A stretch of DNA of 16,516 bases from Lentisphaeria bacterium UBA7640 (GTDB lineage: Bacteria; Verrucomicrobiota; Lentisphaeria; Victivallales; Victivallaceae), in the NCBI GenBank assembly GCA_002483765.1, contig DLIO01000031.1, forward strand, positions 1 to 16,516. The letters run 5' to 3'. The notes beneath the pieces are model-generated. The model saw only the letters and a program-made list of their open reading frames with translations. It was not told the origin of the DNA and did not search any database. Shown here one piece after another: positions 7,432 to 14,146 of this stretch (position 1 is the first letter of the stretch; each line of letters begins with the position of its first letter). The translations under genes were made by a program, and so were the position numbers.

Positions 7432-7755
7432 TTGAAAAAATATGAAGCAATTTTCATTTTAGACATTCGTAAAGTAGATGATGAGGGCGAAGCATTCAGC
7501 AAAGAATTTGCTGCGATGATTGAAGCGTTTGGTGGAAAGATGGAAGAATCCATTCCAATGGGACGTATCCAATTTGCATATCAAATTGATAAACGCAAAG
7601 CTGGGATCTATTGGAATTTCATTTTTGAGGTCGGTAATGATAAACACGAAATGATCCTTGAGAAATTCCGTCTTGATGAACGGGTTTTGCGCAATATGAT
7701 CATTGTTTACGACCGCCCATCAAAAGACGCCAGAACAAAATTAACAGAAGAGTAA
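7432..7755 (+). CDS. rpsF: 30S ribosomal protein bS6, probable TTG start
   Basis: bS6 binds the central domain of 16S rRNA together with bS18. An ATG at 7417 opens a 112-residue frame, but I prefer the in-frame TTG at 7432, giving 107 residues. That start yields MKKYEAIFIL, matching the family's usual M-x-x-YE beginning, and it has GGAGG at 7419-7423 with an 8-base spacer. The ATG has no ribosome site before it, and its own codons would form this GGAGG. Other family features are the repeated beta-alpha units, GRIQFAYQIDKRKAGIYW and the C-terminal LRNMIIVYDRPS. It is followed by ssb and rpsR, the usual order. Confidence 0.93.
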   Translation: MKKYEAIFILDIRKVDDEGEAFSKEFAAMIEAFGGKMEESIPMGRIQFAYQIDKRKAGIYWNFIFEVGNDKHEMILEKFRLDERVLRNMIIVYDRPSKDARTKLTEE

Positions 7756-7789
7756 AAATTATCGTAATGGCAATAACGAGGAGGAGATA

Positions 7790-8341
7790 ATGGCTGATTT
7801 TAATAAAGTTATCTTGTTGGGCAATCTGACCCGCGATCCAGAATTACGCAGTACTAATAGCGGCATTCCCGTCTGTGAATTAGGATTGGCGGTTAACCGT
7901 CGCAGTAATGATCCCAACAGAGAAGAAGTATGTTTTGTCGACATTGTAGTCTGGGATAAACAGGCTACAAACTGTGGACGCTATTTGCAAAAAGGAGCTT
8001 CGGTACTGATTGAAGGCCGTTTACAGCTTGACCAGTGGCAAGATCGCGAAACAGGACAAAAACGCAGCCGACTTCGCGTAGTAGCCGAACGGGTCCAATT
8101 TCTAGGCGGTGGACGCGCCGGACAAGGTCAGAACGAAGGCGATGATGGCGCATATCAACAGTATGATAATGCTCCACAACGCGAAAGTTATCCAACTTCA
8201 CCGGCTCCTCAACGCAGTCAACAACCACCTCCTGCACCAAGGCAGAACTACCAAGCTCCGCCAGCGCAATCGGCCCCGCCGATGCCTAATGATGCTTTTG
8301 AAGTAGGTGGCGATGAAGCCGAAGACGATATCCCGTTTTAA
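7790..8341 (+). CDS. ssb: Single-stranded DNA-binding protein
   Basis: SSB coats single-stranded DNA during replication and repair, normally as a tetramer. The 183 residues divide into an OB-fold at about 1-108 with FNKVILLGNLTRDPELR, an insertion reading NRRSNDPNREEVCFVDIVVWDKQA, and EGRLQLDQWQD; then a flexible linker rich in Gln, Pro and Ala at about 110-170; and an acidic C-terminal tip ending DDIPF. That tip is the docking peptide for partner repair and replication proteins and is fully kept. A very strong ribosome site, GAGGAGGAG, precedes the ATG at 7790. Its place between rpsF and rpsR is classical in many bacteria. Confidence 0.96.
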   Translation: MADFNKVILLGNLTRDPELRSTNSGIPVCELGLAVNRRSNDPNREEVCFVDIVVWDKQATNCGRYLQKGASVLIEGRLQLDQWQDRETGQKRSRLRVVAERVQFLGGGRAGQGQNEGDDGAYQQYDNAPQRESYPTSPAPQRSQQPPPAPRQNYQAPPAQSAPPMPNDAFEVGGDEAEDDIPF

Positions 8342-8391
8342 TGTTTAAATTTTCATGATAAAACTAACACACATATAAGGTAAAGAAAGTT

Positions 8392-8631
8392 ATGGAAAAA
8401 AATGAAAGAAGAGGTATGAGACGTAATAAACGCCCGAGCAAGCCGAAAATTTGCCGTTTCTGCGAATCGAAAGTCGAATATATCGATTTCAAAGATGCAG
8501 AAACTCTGAAAAGATTTCAGACTGAAAAAGGCAAAATTATGCCACGTCGCGTGACTGGCACCTGTTTGCAACATCAAAAAATGTTGGCCATCGCTGTCAA
8601 GCGTGCGCGCATTATCAGTCTGGTTTTTTAA
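8392..8631 (+). CDS. rpsR: 30S ribosomal protein bS18
   Basis: bS18 forms a heterodimer with bS6 on the 16S rRNA platform. The 79-residue chain has a basic N-terminus and then KICRFCESKVEYIDFKD, KGKIMPRRVTGTCLQHQK and the helix LAIAVKRARIISLVF, all diagnostic. The CxxC pair at residues 21 and 24, together with the later Cys and His of GTCLQHQ, gives the four-residue set of the zinc-binding form, so it is a C+ paralogue. The spacing to ssb is 50 bases and to rplI 23 bases. AAGG with AAAG before the ATG is a fair ribosome site. Confidence 0.96.
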   Translation: MEKNERRGMRRNKRPSKPKICRFCESKVEYIDFKDAETLKRFQTEKGKIMPRRVTGTCLQHQKMLAIAVKRARIISLVF

Positions 8632-8654
8632 TCTGAATTTTAGGAGAATACAAC

Positions 8655-9107
8655 ATGGCTAATGTTAAACTGATTTTACTTCAGGACGTCGAGTTTCTCG
8701 GCCTAGCTGGAGAAGAGGTTTCAGTCGCTGCGGGATATGCTCGCAACTATCTGATTCCGCGTAAGCTGGCTGGAAAAGCCACACAGGGCGCGCTCCGCGT
8801 GCTTGCTGCAAATAAAGAAAAAATTGAAGCTAAACGTGATGAAGAACTTGCGCTAGCCAAAAGTCTGGCTGCAAAAATTTCTGAAGTTGAAATTTCGATA
8901 ACGGTACAGGCATCGGACGATAACCGTTTGTTCGGTTCAATTAATGCCCGCACTATTGCCGACAAACTCGGCGAAAATGACTTCAAAGTTGATTATCAAC
9001 GCATTGTGCTTGAAGCCCCGATTAAGGAACTCGGAAAATATGAAATTCCGATTAGACTTCATGCAGATGTTACTACCACGGCCAAAATTTGGGTCGTACG
9101 TGGCTGA
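8655..9107 (+). CDS. rplI: 50S ribosomal protein bL9
   Basis: bL9 binds 23S rRNA at the base of the L1 stalk and has two globular ends joined by a long helix. The 150 residues are the standard length. The N-terminal domain reads VKLILLQDVEFLGLAGEEVS and GYARNYLIPRKLA, the connecting helix covers roughly residues 40-75 with many Lys, Glu and Ala, and the C-terminal domain has DNRLFGSINARTIADKL and IKELGKYEIPIRLHADV. The ATG follows TTTAGGAGAATACAAC, with AGGAG 8 bases away. dnaB begins 12 bases after its stop, implying one transcript. Confidence 0.96.
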   Translation: MANVKLILLQDVEFLGLAGEEVSVAAGYARNYLIPRKLAGKATQGALRVLAANKEKIEAKRDEELALAKSLAAKISEVEISITVQASDDNRLFGSINARTIADKLGENDFKVDYQRIVLEAPIKELGKYEIPIRLHADVTTTAKIWVVRG

Positions 9108-9119
9108 GTTTAAGTAGTA

Positions 9120-10571
9120 ATGTCACATAAAAAAGATAGAAATGAACACCCGAAGCAGTCAGCTGTTTCGGGTGTTTTCGCCGATAGCCGTCCGCAACCG
9201 AATAATCCGGAAGCAGAGCGTGCAGTGCTGTCTGCAATGTTGCGCGAACCCGCAGCTTGTGTCGATATCGCAATTGAAAATCTATCGACATCTAGTGTTT
9301 TCTATTATCACGTCCATCGTGAGATTTTTAAATCACTGGTGCGCGTCCATGAAGCAACTCATGGTAGTGCTGACATGCTTGCTGTCGCCGATGACCTACG
9401 AAAAGCGGGTAAACTTGATGAGATCGGTGGCGAGTTAGTCTTAGCTGAACTTCACGGCGCAATTTCCACTACCGCTAATCTAGAAAATTGGTGTGCTATT
9501 GTCGCCGAAAATGCAATGCTTCGACGCATGATCGATGTTTGTCAAGAATCCTTGCTGCATTGCGCCGACTCAAGTAAAAATGCCAAAGATATTATTGACG
9601 AGATTGAAGCAAAGATTTTCGAAGTGCGCTTTAGCGTTGAAAAATCTGATATTGTCCAAATTAAAGATAGTGTTCATTCCACCTTTGAATATTTACAAAA
9701 GGTTTTACGACACGAAGTCGATATCGGTATAAAGACTGGATATCCCGACCTCGATCGTATGGTTTTTGGCTTTAAACCAGGCGAAATGTTTGTTTTAGCA
9801 GCACGACCATCAATCGGGAAAACCTCAATTGCATTAAATATGCTTCGTAATATTGCATTGCGAACAGACCATCCGGCGGTAGCTTTTTTCAGTCTGGAAA
9901 TGACCGCTGATCAGATTACACGACGCCTGATTTGTGCTGAAGCCGATGTATCCGAATCTAGTTTTTACAACAACAAGTTTCGTTCGACTGATTTGCCAAA
10001 ACTGACTAAAGCGGTTAAAACATACGAACAAGCTAATATTTTCATTGATCCGACTTCTGGAATTTCAATTTCTGAATTGCGCGCCAAAGCTAGACGTCTA
10101 TGTGCAGAACACGACATCAAACTGATCGCTATCGATTACTTGCAGTTAATGACTGGCGATGACCGTAGTCGTAAAGAGAGCCGCCAACAAGAGGTTGCTT
10201 CAATCTCAGGCGGACTAAAAAGTCTTGCGAAGGATCTGAATGTGCCAGTTTTAGTATTGGCGCAGTTGAACCGCGAAATCGAAAAAAGCACTAGCGGCGA
10301 TGCTCGCCCGAAATTGAGTCATTTGCGTGAATCAGGTTCAATCGAACAAGACGCCGACGTGGTGACATTTTTGCATCGTAGCCGCGATCAAGCCAAAGGT
10401 CTGAGCGACGAACAATCACGCGCTGGCGTAGATGCTGAATTAATTGTAGAAAAAAATCGTAATGGCCAAACTGGAATGGTTCCATTGAAATTTTTCCCAC
10501 ATCGCATGGAGTTTGTCAATGTCAGTCGTTTTGAAGAAGAACCCACCAGCACTGGCGGACGTTTCGGATAA
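9120..10571 (+). CDS. dnaB: Replicative DNA helicase
   Basis: DnaB is the hexameric helicase that opens the replication fork. The 483 residues comprise a roughly 25-residue charged extension, the primase-interacting N-terminal domain from RPQPNNPEAERAVLSAML to about residue 150, a linker, and a RecA-like motor domain. Walker A is ARPSIGKTS near 228-236, Walker B LIAIDYLQL near 335-343, followed by SRQQEVASISGGLKSLAKDL, VLVLAQLNR, SGSIEQDADVV and the arginine-bearing EKNRNGQTG. No intein is present. The ATG at 9120 has only a weak ribosome site and is 12 bases after rplI, so coupling is likely. A strong terminator-like hairpin lies 25 bases inside the gene. A downstream alternative start that skips the hairpin was not found. 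Confidence 0.96.
   Translation: MSHKKDRNEHPKQSAVSGVFADSRPQPNNPEAERAVLSAMLREPAACVDIAIENLSTSSVFYYHVHREIFKSLVRVHEATHGSADMLAVADDLRKAGKLDEIGGELVLAELHGAISTTANLENWCAIVAENAMLRRMIDVCQESLLHCADSSKNAKDIIDEIEAKIFEVRFSVEKSDIVQIKDSVHSTFEYLQKVLRHEVDIGIKTGYPDLDRMVFGFKPGEMFVLAARPSIGKTSIALNMLRNIALRTDHPAVAFFSLEMTADQITRRLICAEADVSESSFYNNKFRSTDLPKLTKAVKTYEQANIFIDPTSGISISELRAKARRLCAEHDIKLIAIDYLQLMTGDDRSRKESRQQEVASISGGLKSLAKDLNVPVLVLAQLNREIEKSTSGDARPKLSHLRESGSIEQDADVVTFLHRSRDQAKGLSDEQSRAGVDAELIVEKNRNGQTGMVPLKFFPHRMEFVNVSRFEEEPTSTGGRFG
9145..9178 (+). terminator. Terminator-like hairpin inside the 5' end of dnaB
   Basis: AACACCCGAAGCAG at 9145-9158 and CTGTTTCGGGTGTT at 9163-9176 form a 14-pair stem with one G-U pair and a TCAG loop, followed at once by a run of T ending at 9178. 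It has the shape of an intrinsic terminator but lies wholly within dnaB codons 9-20. It might end part of the transcripts from the ribosomal operon or limit dnaB translation. The T-run is short. Confidence 0.5.
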
Positions 10572-10634
10572 TCCGAAAAACCTCTGATTTATGAAACACG
10601 GACACCTCATTTATTTTCTGCAAATATGTTTCTC

Positions 10635-10665
10635 AATTCGCGCGCGCATAATGCGCGCGCGAATT
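10635..10665. terminator. Perfect CG-rich palindrome, possible bidirectional terminator
   Basis: AATTCGCGCGCGCAT at 10635-10649 is the exact reverse complement of ATGCGCGCGCGAATT at 10651-10665, giving a 14-pair stem with a three-base loop. It lies between the 3' ends of dnaB and the minus-strand small gene, where a shared terminator is expected. T-tracts are nearly absent on both sides, so termination efficiency is uncertain. The alternating CG arms are unusual in this AT-leaning DNA. Confidence 0.55.
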
Positions 10666-10695
10666 TAAAGCGTCAGTTAGAGCGTTTAATAAGCT

Positions 10696-10962
10696 TTATT
10701 TGGTGGAGTTCTCGACGCCACGATTGTGGTCGCTGTAGATCTTATTGATTTTTTTTCCAATTTTGCTTTTAGCTACTGGAGTTCGAGCAGTACTGAGATT
10801 ATCGACAGCTGGACGCTGACCAACTTTAACTGACTCTGGTTCTTTGACCGTTTCAACGGTTTCAATTATAGTTTTATCTTCAGCCGCTAGGAATTTTTTA
10901 TAAGCCCAAATACAGCCAATAACCAATGCAACGACTAAGGCAAGGCTCAAAAGAAATTTCAT
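10696..10962 (-). CDS. Small membrane-anchored or lipoprotein-like protein coupled to ugd
   Basis: I do not recognise this 88-residue protein. Residues 1-22 form an N-terminal hydrophobic segment, MKFLLSLALVVALVIGCIW. It can be read as one transmembrane anchor, or as a lipoprotein signal with a lipobox-like VIGC and Cys17. The aromatic residues directly after the Cys favour a plain anchor. The rest is hydrophilic, mixed in charge, rich in Val, Lys, Glu and Thr, and becomes basic near KSKIGKKINK, so it likely lies in the periplasm. Its ATG overlaps the ugd stop codon as ATGA, so it is translationally coupled to ugd. A role in envelope polysaccharide production is only inferred from this pairing. 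Confidence 0.7.
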   Translation of the reverse strand: MKFLLSLALVVALVIGCIWAYKKFLAAEDKTIIETVETVKEPESVKVGQRPAVDNLSTARTPVAKSKIGKKINKIYSDHNRGVENSTK

Positions 10963-12344
10963 TTTTCAATCTCCGTTAGGTGTGAATATTCACGTTGTCC
11001 AAGTGGAAACACATTAAATCCCAATTTGAATAATTTTTTATGGTCAAGAATATTGCGTCCGTCAAAAATAAATGCGGGTTTCTCCATTGATTTAAAAATC
11101 CGTTCGTAATCGTATCCTTGAAATTGTTTCCAGTCAGTTAAAACCACAATCGCATGTGCGCCCTTCGCTGCTTTGTATGGATCGCAATGGTACGAGATGT
11201 CTCCAGTTTCATCTGCCAGATCAAGCTTAGCGTTTTTGAGTGCCTCTGGGTCATGGATCGCCAACGTTGCACGTTCTTCTAGCAGCATTTTCGAAACGGT
11301 GATTGCTGGCGATTCCCTGGTATCTCCAGTGTCAGCCTTAAATGCAAAACCGAAGATCGCTATTTTTTTGGACGCAACAGAATTAAACATGTTATTGAGA
11401 ATTTTACTGACAAAACGAGTTGCTTGGTATTCATTGATTTTCACCACTTGTTCCCAGTATGCTGCGACTTCTGGCAGACCATAAAACTCACATAAATAGA
11501 CTAAGTTAAGAATATCTTTCTTGAAGCAGGAACCACCAAAGCCGATGCCAGCGCGTAAAAACTTAGCCCCAATTCTAGAATCCATTCCCATGGCTGCCGA
11601 TACTTCCAGAATATTGGCATCAGTTTTTTCACAGAGCGCTGAGATACTGTTAACGGAAGAGATACGTTGCGCCAACATTGCGTTGGAAACTAACTTGGAT
11701 AGTTCTGAACTCCACAGATTGGTAGTTTTGATTTTTTCTTCCGGAACCCAATGCAAATAGATGTCTTTAATGCGCTGCATCGCTTTTTGACCAGAAACCG
11801 TCTCCAAAGCACCGATTAAAACTCGATCTGGGGTTTGAAGATCAGTAACGGCAGTCCCTTCGGCCATAAATTCGGGATTGGAGATAATGTCAAAATTAAG
11901 GTTTTTAGTGTTTGATTGAAGGATTCGGCGCATTGCTTCGGCGGTACGAACTGGTAATGTGCTTTTTTCGACAACAATTTTATCATGTTTGGAATGTTCG
12001 ATAATGTCGCGCGCGGTTTTTTCCCAGAATTGCAGATCAGCAGCTTTACCAGCGCCGGCACCAAAGGTTTTAGTTGGAGTGTTGACGCTGACAAAAATAA
12101 TCGAAGCTTCTTTAATACCGGCAATGATATCAGTGCTGAAAAAGAGGTTACGATTGCGAGCTCTTTTTACGACTTCGTCGAGTCCTGGTTCATAGATCGG
12201 TAGTTCATCAGAGTTCCACGCATTAATTCGTTCTTCGTTCATATCGACAACGATAACTTTATAATCCGGACAATTATCCGCCATCACTGCCATAGTCGGC
12301 CCACCAACGTATCCAGCTCCAATACATAGAATCGTTTTTTTCAT
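10959..12344 (-). CDS. ugd: UDP-glucose 6-dehydrogenase, eukaryote-like type
   Basis: This enzyme oxidises UDP-glucose twice with NAD+ to UDP-glucuronate, a precursor for surface polysaccharides. The ATG at 12344, with AAGGAGTG upstream, gives 461 residues; the frame's earlier opening at 12380 has no such site. The Rossmann motif CIGAGYVGGPT starts at residue 7, followed by INAWNSDELPIYEPGL, SVNTPTKT, VEKSTLPVRTAE and NPEFMAEGTAV. The catalytic nucleophile is Cys273 in GFGGSCFKKDILNLVYLCE, and GFAFKADTGDTRES lies in the UDP-binding C-terminal domain. These segments resemble animal and plant UGDH more than E. coli Ugd, which is shorter. It overlaps the small membrane-anchored gene by four bases and is divergent from a glycosyltransferase-like gene. 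Confidence 0.94.
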   Translation of the reverse strand: MKKTILCIGAGYVGGPTMAVMADNCPDYKVIVVDMNEERINAWNSDELPIYEPGLDEVVKRARNRNLFFSTDIIAGIKEASIIFVSVNTPTKTFGAGAGKAADLQFWEKTARDIIEHSKHDKIVVEKSTLPVRTAEAMRRILQSNTKNLNFDIISNPEFMAEGTAVTDLQTPDRVLIGALETVSGQKAMQRIKDIYLHWVPEEKIKTTNLWSSELSKLVSNAMLAQRISSVNSISALCEKTDANILEVSAAMGMDSRIGAKFLRAGIGFGGSCFKKDILNLVYLCEFYGLPEVAAYWEQVVKINEYQATRFVSKILNNMFNSVASKKIAIFGFAFKADTGDTRESPAITVSKMLLEERATLAIHDPEALKNAKLDLADETGDISYHCDPYKAAKGAHAIVVLTDWKQFQGYDYERIFKSMEKPAFIFDGRNILDHKKLFKLGFNVFPLGQREYSHLTEIEK

Positions 12345-12650
12345 GAAATCACTCCTTAGGTTTAAATTTGATGGTCTCAATATAGCTCTCTCTCTAACAC
12401 TTTTAAAGAGAAAATTATTTTGTATTATGTTAGTGAAACGTGGTAAAGGTATATCATATAGTTGATATTTATGGATTCCGCTGAAAAATGATTTTTAACA
12501 GCTAACTCATTGCATTGAGAACAAGCTCGAAAGATCAGTCAATTTTTTTGACAGTTTATAATTATGGACAAATGGGTTATTCTGCTTTGTTTTTTACGGC
12601 TAGCAGCTTTATCTTAAGCAAAGGTTTTCGTATTTAGTCAAAAAAAAGTC
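12345..12650. other. Divergent intergenic region between ugd and the GT-C gene
   Basis: About 306 AT-rich bases with no credible gene. It should contain promoters for ugd (minus) and for the membrane glycosyltransferase (plus). A consensus -35 TTGACA at 12548-12553 and a consensus -10 TATAAT at 12557-12562 occur on the plus strand but only three bases apart, so they cannot form one promoter. On the minus strand TATATT lies near the ugd ribosome site without a good -35. No riboswitch or terminator was recognised. Confidence 0.5.
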
Positions 12651-14072
12651 ATGGATGTTCAGATGAAAAAACAAGATGTCAACCGTTATTTTCCTTTGTT
12701 TATATATGTTTTCTGTTTTATAATTTCTGTGGTAGTTTTATGGCAAGGAAGGAGTTTTGGCTTGTTTCCCATGCCGAGCCCCGGCATGGATCAACTTAAT
12801 TTTCTAGACCATGCCCAAAATATGCTCAAAGGCATTTTACCTGATTACAGCTATAAATTATCATTTTCATATACTGTTTTTCTTGCCTTTTTAAGTTTTA
12901 TTACGGGTGGTAAAATATTAATCATGAGGATATTGCAAATAGCTTTGTGTTCTTTGATCCCCGTGGTTATTTACAAGCTTTGCCGCTTATTGCGTTGTAG
13001 CTTTATCGCTTCACAAATCGCAGCACTGCTATATTGTTTTTATGGCACCAGTATTCTGGTTTCCATCGGATTTTTGAGAGCTGCGCCTTTAGCATTATGC
13101 TTTATAGGTTTTGTATATTTGCTAGTCAAAGGATTTTACTCTAAAAAATATCATCATTACTTATGTGCTGGCTTGCTTGCCGGCTTGGCAATTTTGGGGA
13201 GAGAAAACTTTATTCCTATTGTTTTAGCTCCACTCATTATGCTGTTTTTCCCGGTCGTTCGCAAACATGTATCAGGTCAGAAAATCGCTATATATCTTGT
13301 TGGTATTTTTATCCTCATTGCTCCATTAATAATGTACAATTATATCAGGTTTGACGCGCCGGAATTAATCCCTGGAAACTTTACTCATATCTTTAAGTTT
13401 TATCATGGAGAAAAAACAGTTGAAAGCTCTGGGAAACTTGCGAATAGTATTGTTAACCGTGTACCATCGCAGGTAAAGATGTTTGCTTCATCTTATGAAG
13501 CTCCGAACAGTTTGGCTCTCTATGCACACCGAGAAATTATCTCACTGCTTAACGTCCTGCGCGTGCCGTTTAATTTGATTCTCGCAATGGGCATCCTTGC
13601 CCTCTTTTTGGATTTTAAGCATCTGAGGAGCCTTTTTATCGGCGGCATGGCGACGGGTTATTTTCTAACGATAATCTATTTTTCAATGTTTTATCGTTTC
13701 AGGGTAGTTGATGTTCCGCTATTGCTGGTATTGTGTGGGATTGCTATTCATAGCCTGATGCAGACGAAGTCGCGAAAACTAATATATTCATTTTCAGCAA
13801 TCTTTGTGATTTTGTTCTTTTTTATGACTTACACGCATCCCAACAAAATACGGACTGGAAGCGAACGCCGTAGCGTAATTGGTCTTTTGATTTCCAATAA
13901 AGATTATTATCGAGCTGAAAAGCTTATCGATGGACTTATTGAGGACGAAGTGCCTTTAAATAATATTGAAAAACATCTAGTTAAAGAGATTTATAACGAA
14001 GGATATAAAGAGGACGCAAAACGTTTGTTTACAAAATATAACGAGAATATCCCAAGCATAAAACAGCAGTAA
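12651..14072 (+). CDS. Polytopic membrane protein, probable GT-C (ArnT/PMT-like) glycosyltransferase
   Basis: The 473-residue protein has about ten hydrophobic segments, the first at about residues 14-30, then a non-membrane loop MPSPGMDQLNFLDHAQ where Asp47 or Asp53 could be the catalytic acid of a GT-C enzyme. Later features typical of this fold are the FLRAAPLAL and LGRENFIPI stretches, in the positions where PMT_2-type proteins keep charged residues near membranes. After the last membrane segment (about residue 395) there is a soluble, helical tail with ISNKDYYRAEKLIDGLIED, perhaps TPR-like. Such enzymes move sugars from lipid carriers on the periplasmic side. The start may be ATG 12651 or 12663; neither has a clear ribosome site. 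Its AT-rich codon use differs from the operon genes. Specific substrate is unknown. Confidence 0.75.
   Translation: MDVQMKKQDVNRYFPLFIYVFCFIISVVVLWQGRSFGLFPMPSPGMDQLNFLDHAQNMLKGILPDYSYKLSFSYTVFLAFLSFITGGKILIMRILQIALCSLIPVVIYKLCRLLRCSFIASQIAALLYCFYGTSILVSIGFLRAAPLALCFIGFVYLLVKGFYSKKYHHYLCAGLLAGLAILGRENFIPIVLAPLIMLFFPVVRKHVSGQKIAIYLVGIFILIAPLIMYNYIRFDAPELIPGNFTHIFKFYHGEKTVESSGKLANSIVNRVPSQVKMFASSYEAPNSLALYAHREIISLLNVLRVPFNLILAMGILALFLDFKHLRSLFIGGMATGYFLTIIYFSMFYRFRVVDVPLLLVLCGIAIHSLMQTKSRKLIYSFSAIFVILFFFMTYTHPNKIRTGSERRSVIGLLISNKDYYRAEKLIDGLIEDEVPLNNIEKHLVKEIYNEGYKEDAKRLFTKYNENIPSIKQQ
12769..12789. repeat. Perfect 8-bp inverted repeat in the GT-C gene
   Basis: CCATGCCG at 12769-12776 and CGGCATGG at 12782-12789 flank the five bases AGCCC. 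The palindrome encodes the MPSPGMD loop that carries the candidate catalytic aspartate. It is GC-rich in an AT-rich gene. No T-tract follows, so it is not a terminator; it may be incidental. Confidence 0.3.
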
Positions 14073-14146
14073 ATTACAGATTGAACAGTGGCGCGGATCA
14101 TCAAATTAACGACCGCTGAATATTGACACATGCTTGTGGGTTAGTT

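Noticed and set aside
7965..8240. 91-codon minus-strand frame opposite ssb
   Set aside because: Lies wholly within a clear ssb gene and shows no family features.
12548..12562. Consensus TTGACA and TATAAT close together upstream of the GT-C gene
   Set aside because: The hexamers are only three bases apart, so they cannot form one promoter. Neither has a good partner at normal spacing.
14085..14120. Possible short hairpin between the convergent GT-C and M19 genes
   Set aside because: Only about six pairs including a G-U, a long loop and no T-tract; not enough to call a terminator.
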